This document shows, one piece after another, positions 63,656 to 64,000 of a stretch of DNA of 64,000 nt; the stretch's first letter is position 1; every line of letters begins with the position of its first letter. Position numbers and translations under genes: made by a program. The DNA is taken from the NCBI RefSeq assembly GCF_014243395.1, contig NZ_JACLCP010000001.1, forward strand, positions 744,001 through 808,000, read 5' to 3'. This DNA is from Winogradskyella flava. GTDB taxonomy: Bacteria > Bacteroidota > Bacteroidia > Flavobacteriales > Flavobacteriaceae. Under the pieces are notes generated by a model. The model was not told the DNA's origin. It worked only from the letters and a program-made list of their open reading frames with translations, and made no database searches.

Positions 63656-64000
63656 AACAAAGCACTAGCAATAGCCCTTATATTATCACTTTTACCCATC
63701 GAATAGTAATGTAGTACTGGAATTCCGGCTTTTTGTAGCGCTTTAGATTGTTCTATACACCATTCAATACCAACCTCACGGACTTGCTTATTGTCCTTGC
63801 ATTTTACAATGGCTATGATGAGATCTTCAGGTAAATCTACGTGGAAGCGATGAGGTATAATATTCAGTTGTTTTTTTGTAGCGATTGGTTTTAGGCCTGG
63901 AATAATAGGAACAGTAATACCCTCGCTCCTACATTTTTTTACAAAATCAAAATACTTCTGATTATCAAAAAACATTTGGGTGACTATATAGGTGGCACCA
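63652..64000 (-). CDS. metF: Methylenetetrahydrofolate reductase, C-terminal part
   Basis: The last 116 residues of MetF are present; the start lies beyond the window. The frame reads back from ATYIVTQMFFDNQKYFDFVKKC at the window edge through GITVPIIPGLKPI, FHVDLPEDLI, VGIEWCIEQSKALQKAGIPVLHYYSMGKSDNIRAIASALF. This is the conserved C-terminal half of the flavin-dependent reductase that makes 5-methyl-THF for methionine synthesis. It is convergent with the TPR gene and overlaps it by 4 nt. Confidence 0.95.
   Translation of the reverse strand, partial: GATYIVTQMFFDNQKYFDFVKKCRSEGITVPIIPGLKPIATKKQLNIIPHRFHVDLPEDLIIAIVKCKDNKQVREVGIEWCIEQSKALQKAGIPVLHYYSMGKSDNIRAIASALF

Overview
The window is a 64 kb piece of a low-GC chromosome from a marine member of the Bacteroidetes, most likely Flavobacteriaceae. 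Signs of this are SusC/SusD pairs, type IX secretion C-terminal sorting domains, a hybrid two-component regulator with Reg_prop repeats, DUF6090 and DUF4286 proteins, and TAnnTTTG-type -7 promoter boxes. No insertion sequence, CRISPR array or phage gene was recognised.

Layout. Positions 1-18.2 kb are mostly housekeeping. A long minus-strand run reads ribF, HTTM protein, serS, TPR protein, ASCH lipoprotein, DUF4286, rsmA, mgtE, cupin, DUF6090, a D-2-hydroxyacid dehydrogenase and a membrane-bound LuxR-type regulator cut by the window edge. A large secreted metalloprotease lies on the plus strand. Then come pth, rplY and prs on the minus strand and a tRNA-Leu(CAA). Positions 18.5-41 kb form a complete alginate utilisation system. 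One operon encodes PL6 lyase, a diverged sugar kinase, PL7 lyase, PL17 oligoalginate lyase and KdgF. A second encodes SusC, SusD, two PKD-type surface lipoproteins and a second PL7. A third encodes a GntR/FadR regulator, an MFS uronate transporter and an SDR reductase. A LacI-type repressor is divergent from kdgK, eda and a half-length LacI-like protein. Positions 41.2-59.8 kb form a second uronic-acid polysaccharide locus: uxaC, a Gfo/Idh oxidoreductase, a secreted beta-helix protein, a hybrid sensor/AraC regulator, SusC/SusD, GH88, GH2 and an alginate-lyase-fold (PF05426) enzyme. A secreted T9SS protein of unknown function follows. The window ends with an EamA transporter, a TPR protein and a partial metF.

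How it works together. Alginate would be cut outside the cell or at its surface by PL6 and PL7, bound by SusD and PKD proteins, and imported by SusC. PL17 would finish it to unsaturated monouronate. KdgF, the SDR reductase, KdgK and Eda would then give pyruvate and glyceraldehyde-3-phosphate. Inferred control is central to the window. A 27-bp bipartite operator made of two FadR-type TGGTNNACCA palindromes, with centres 13 bp apart, occurs four times. Each time it overlaps a TAnnTTTG -7 box: before the PL6 operon, the alginate SusC, the second-locus SusC and the orphan T9SS protein. The GntR/FadR protein encoded here is the obvious candidate ligand. A separate perfect LacI palindrome occurs twice between lacI and kdgK. 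The most promising unexplained parts are the second locus and its substrate, the orphan T9SS protein wired into the alginate regulon, the diverged KdgK paralogue and the half-length LacI protein.
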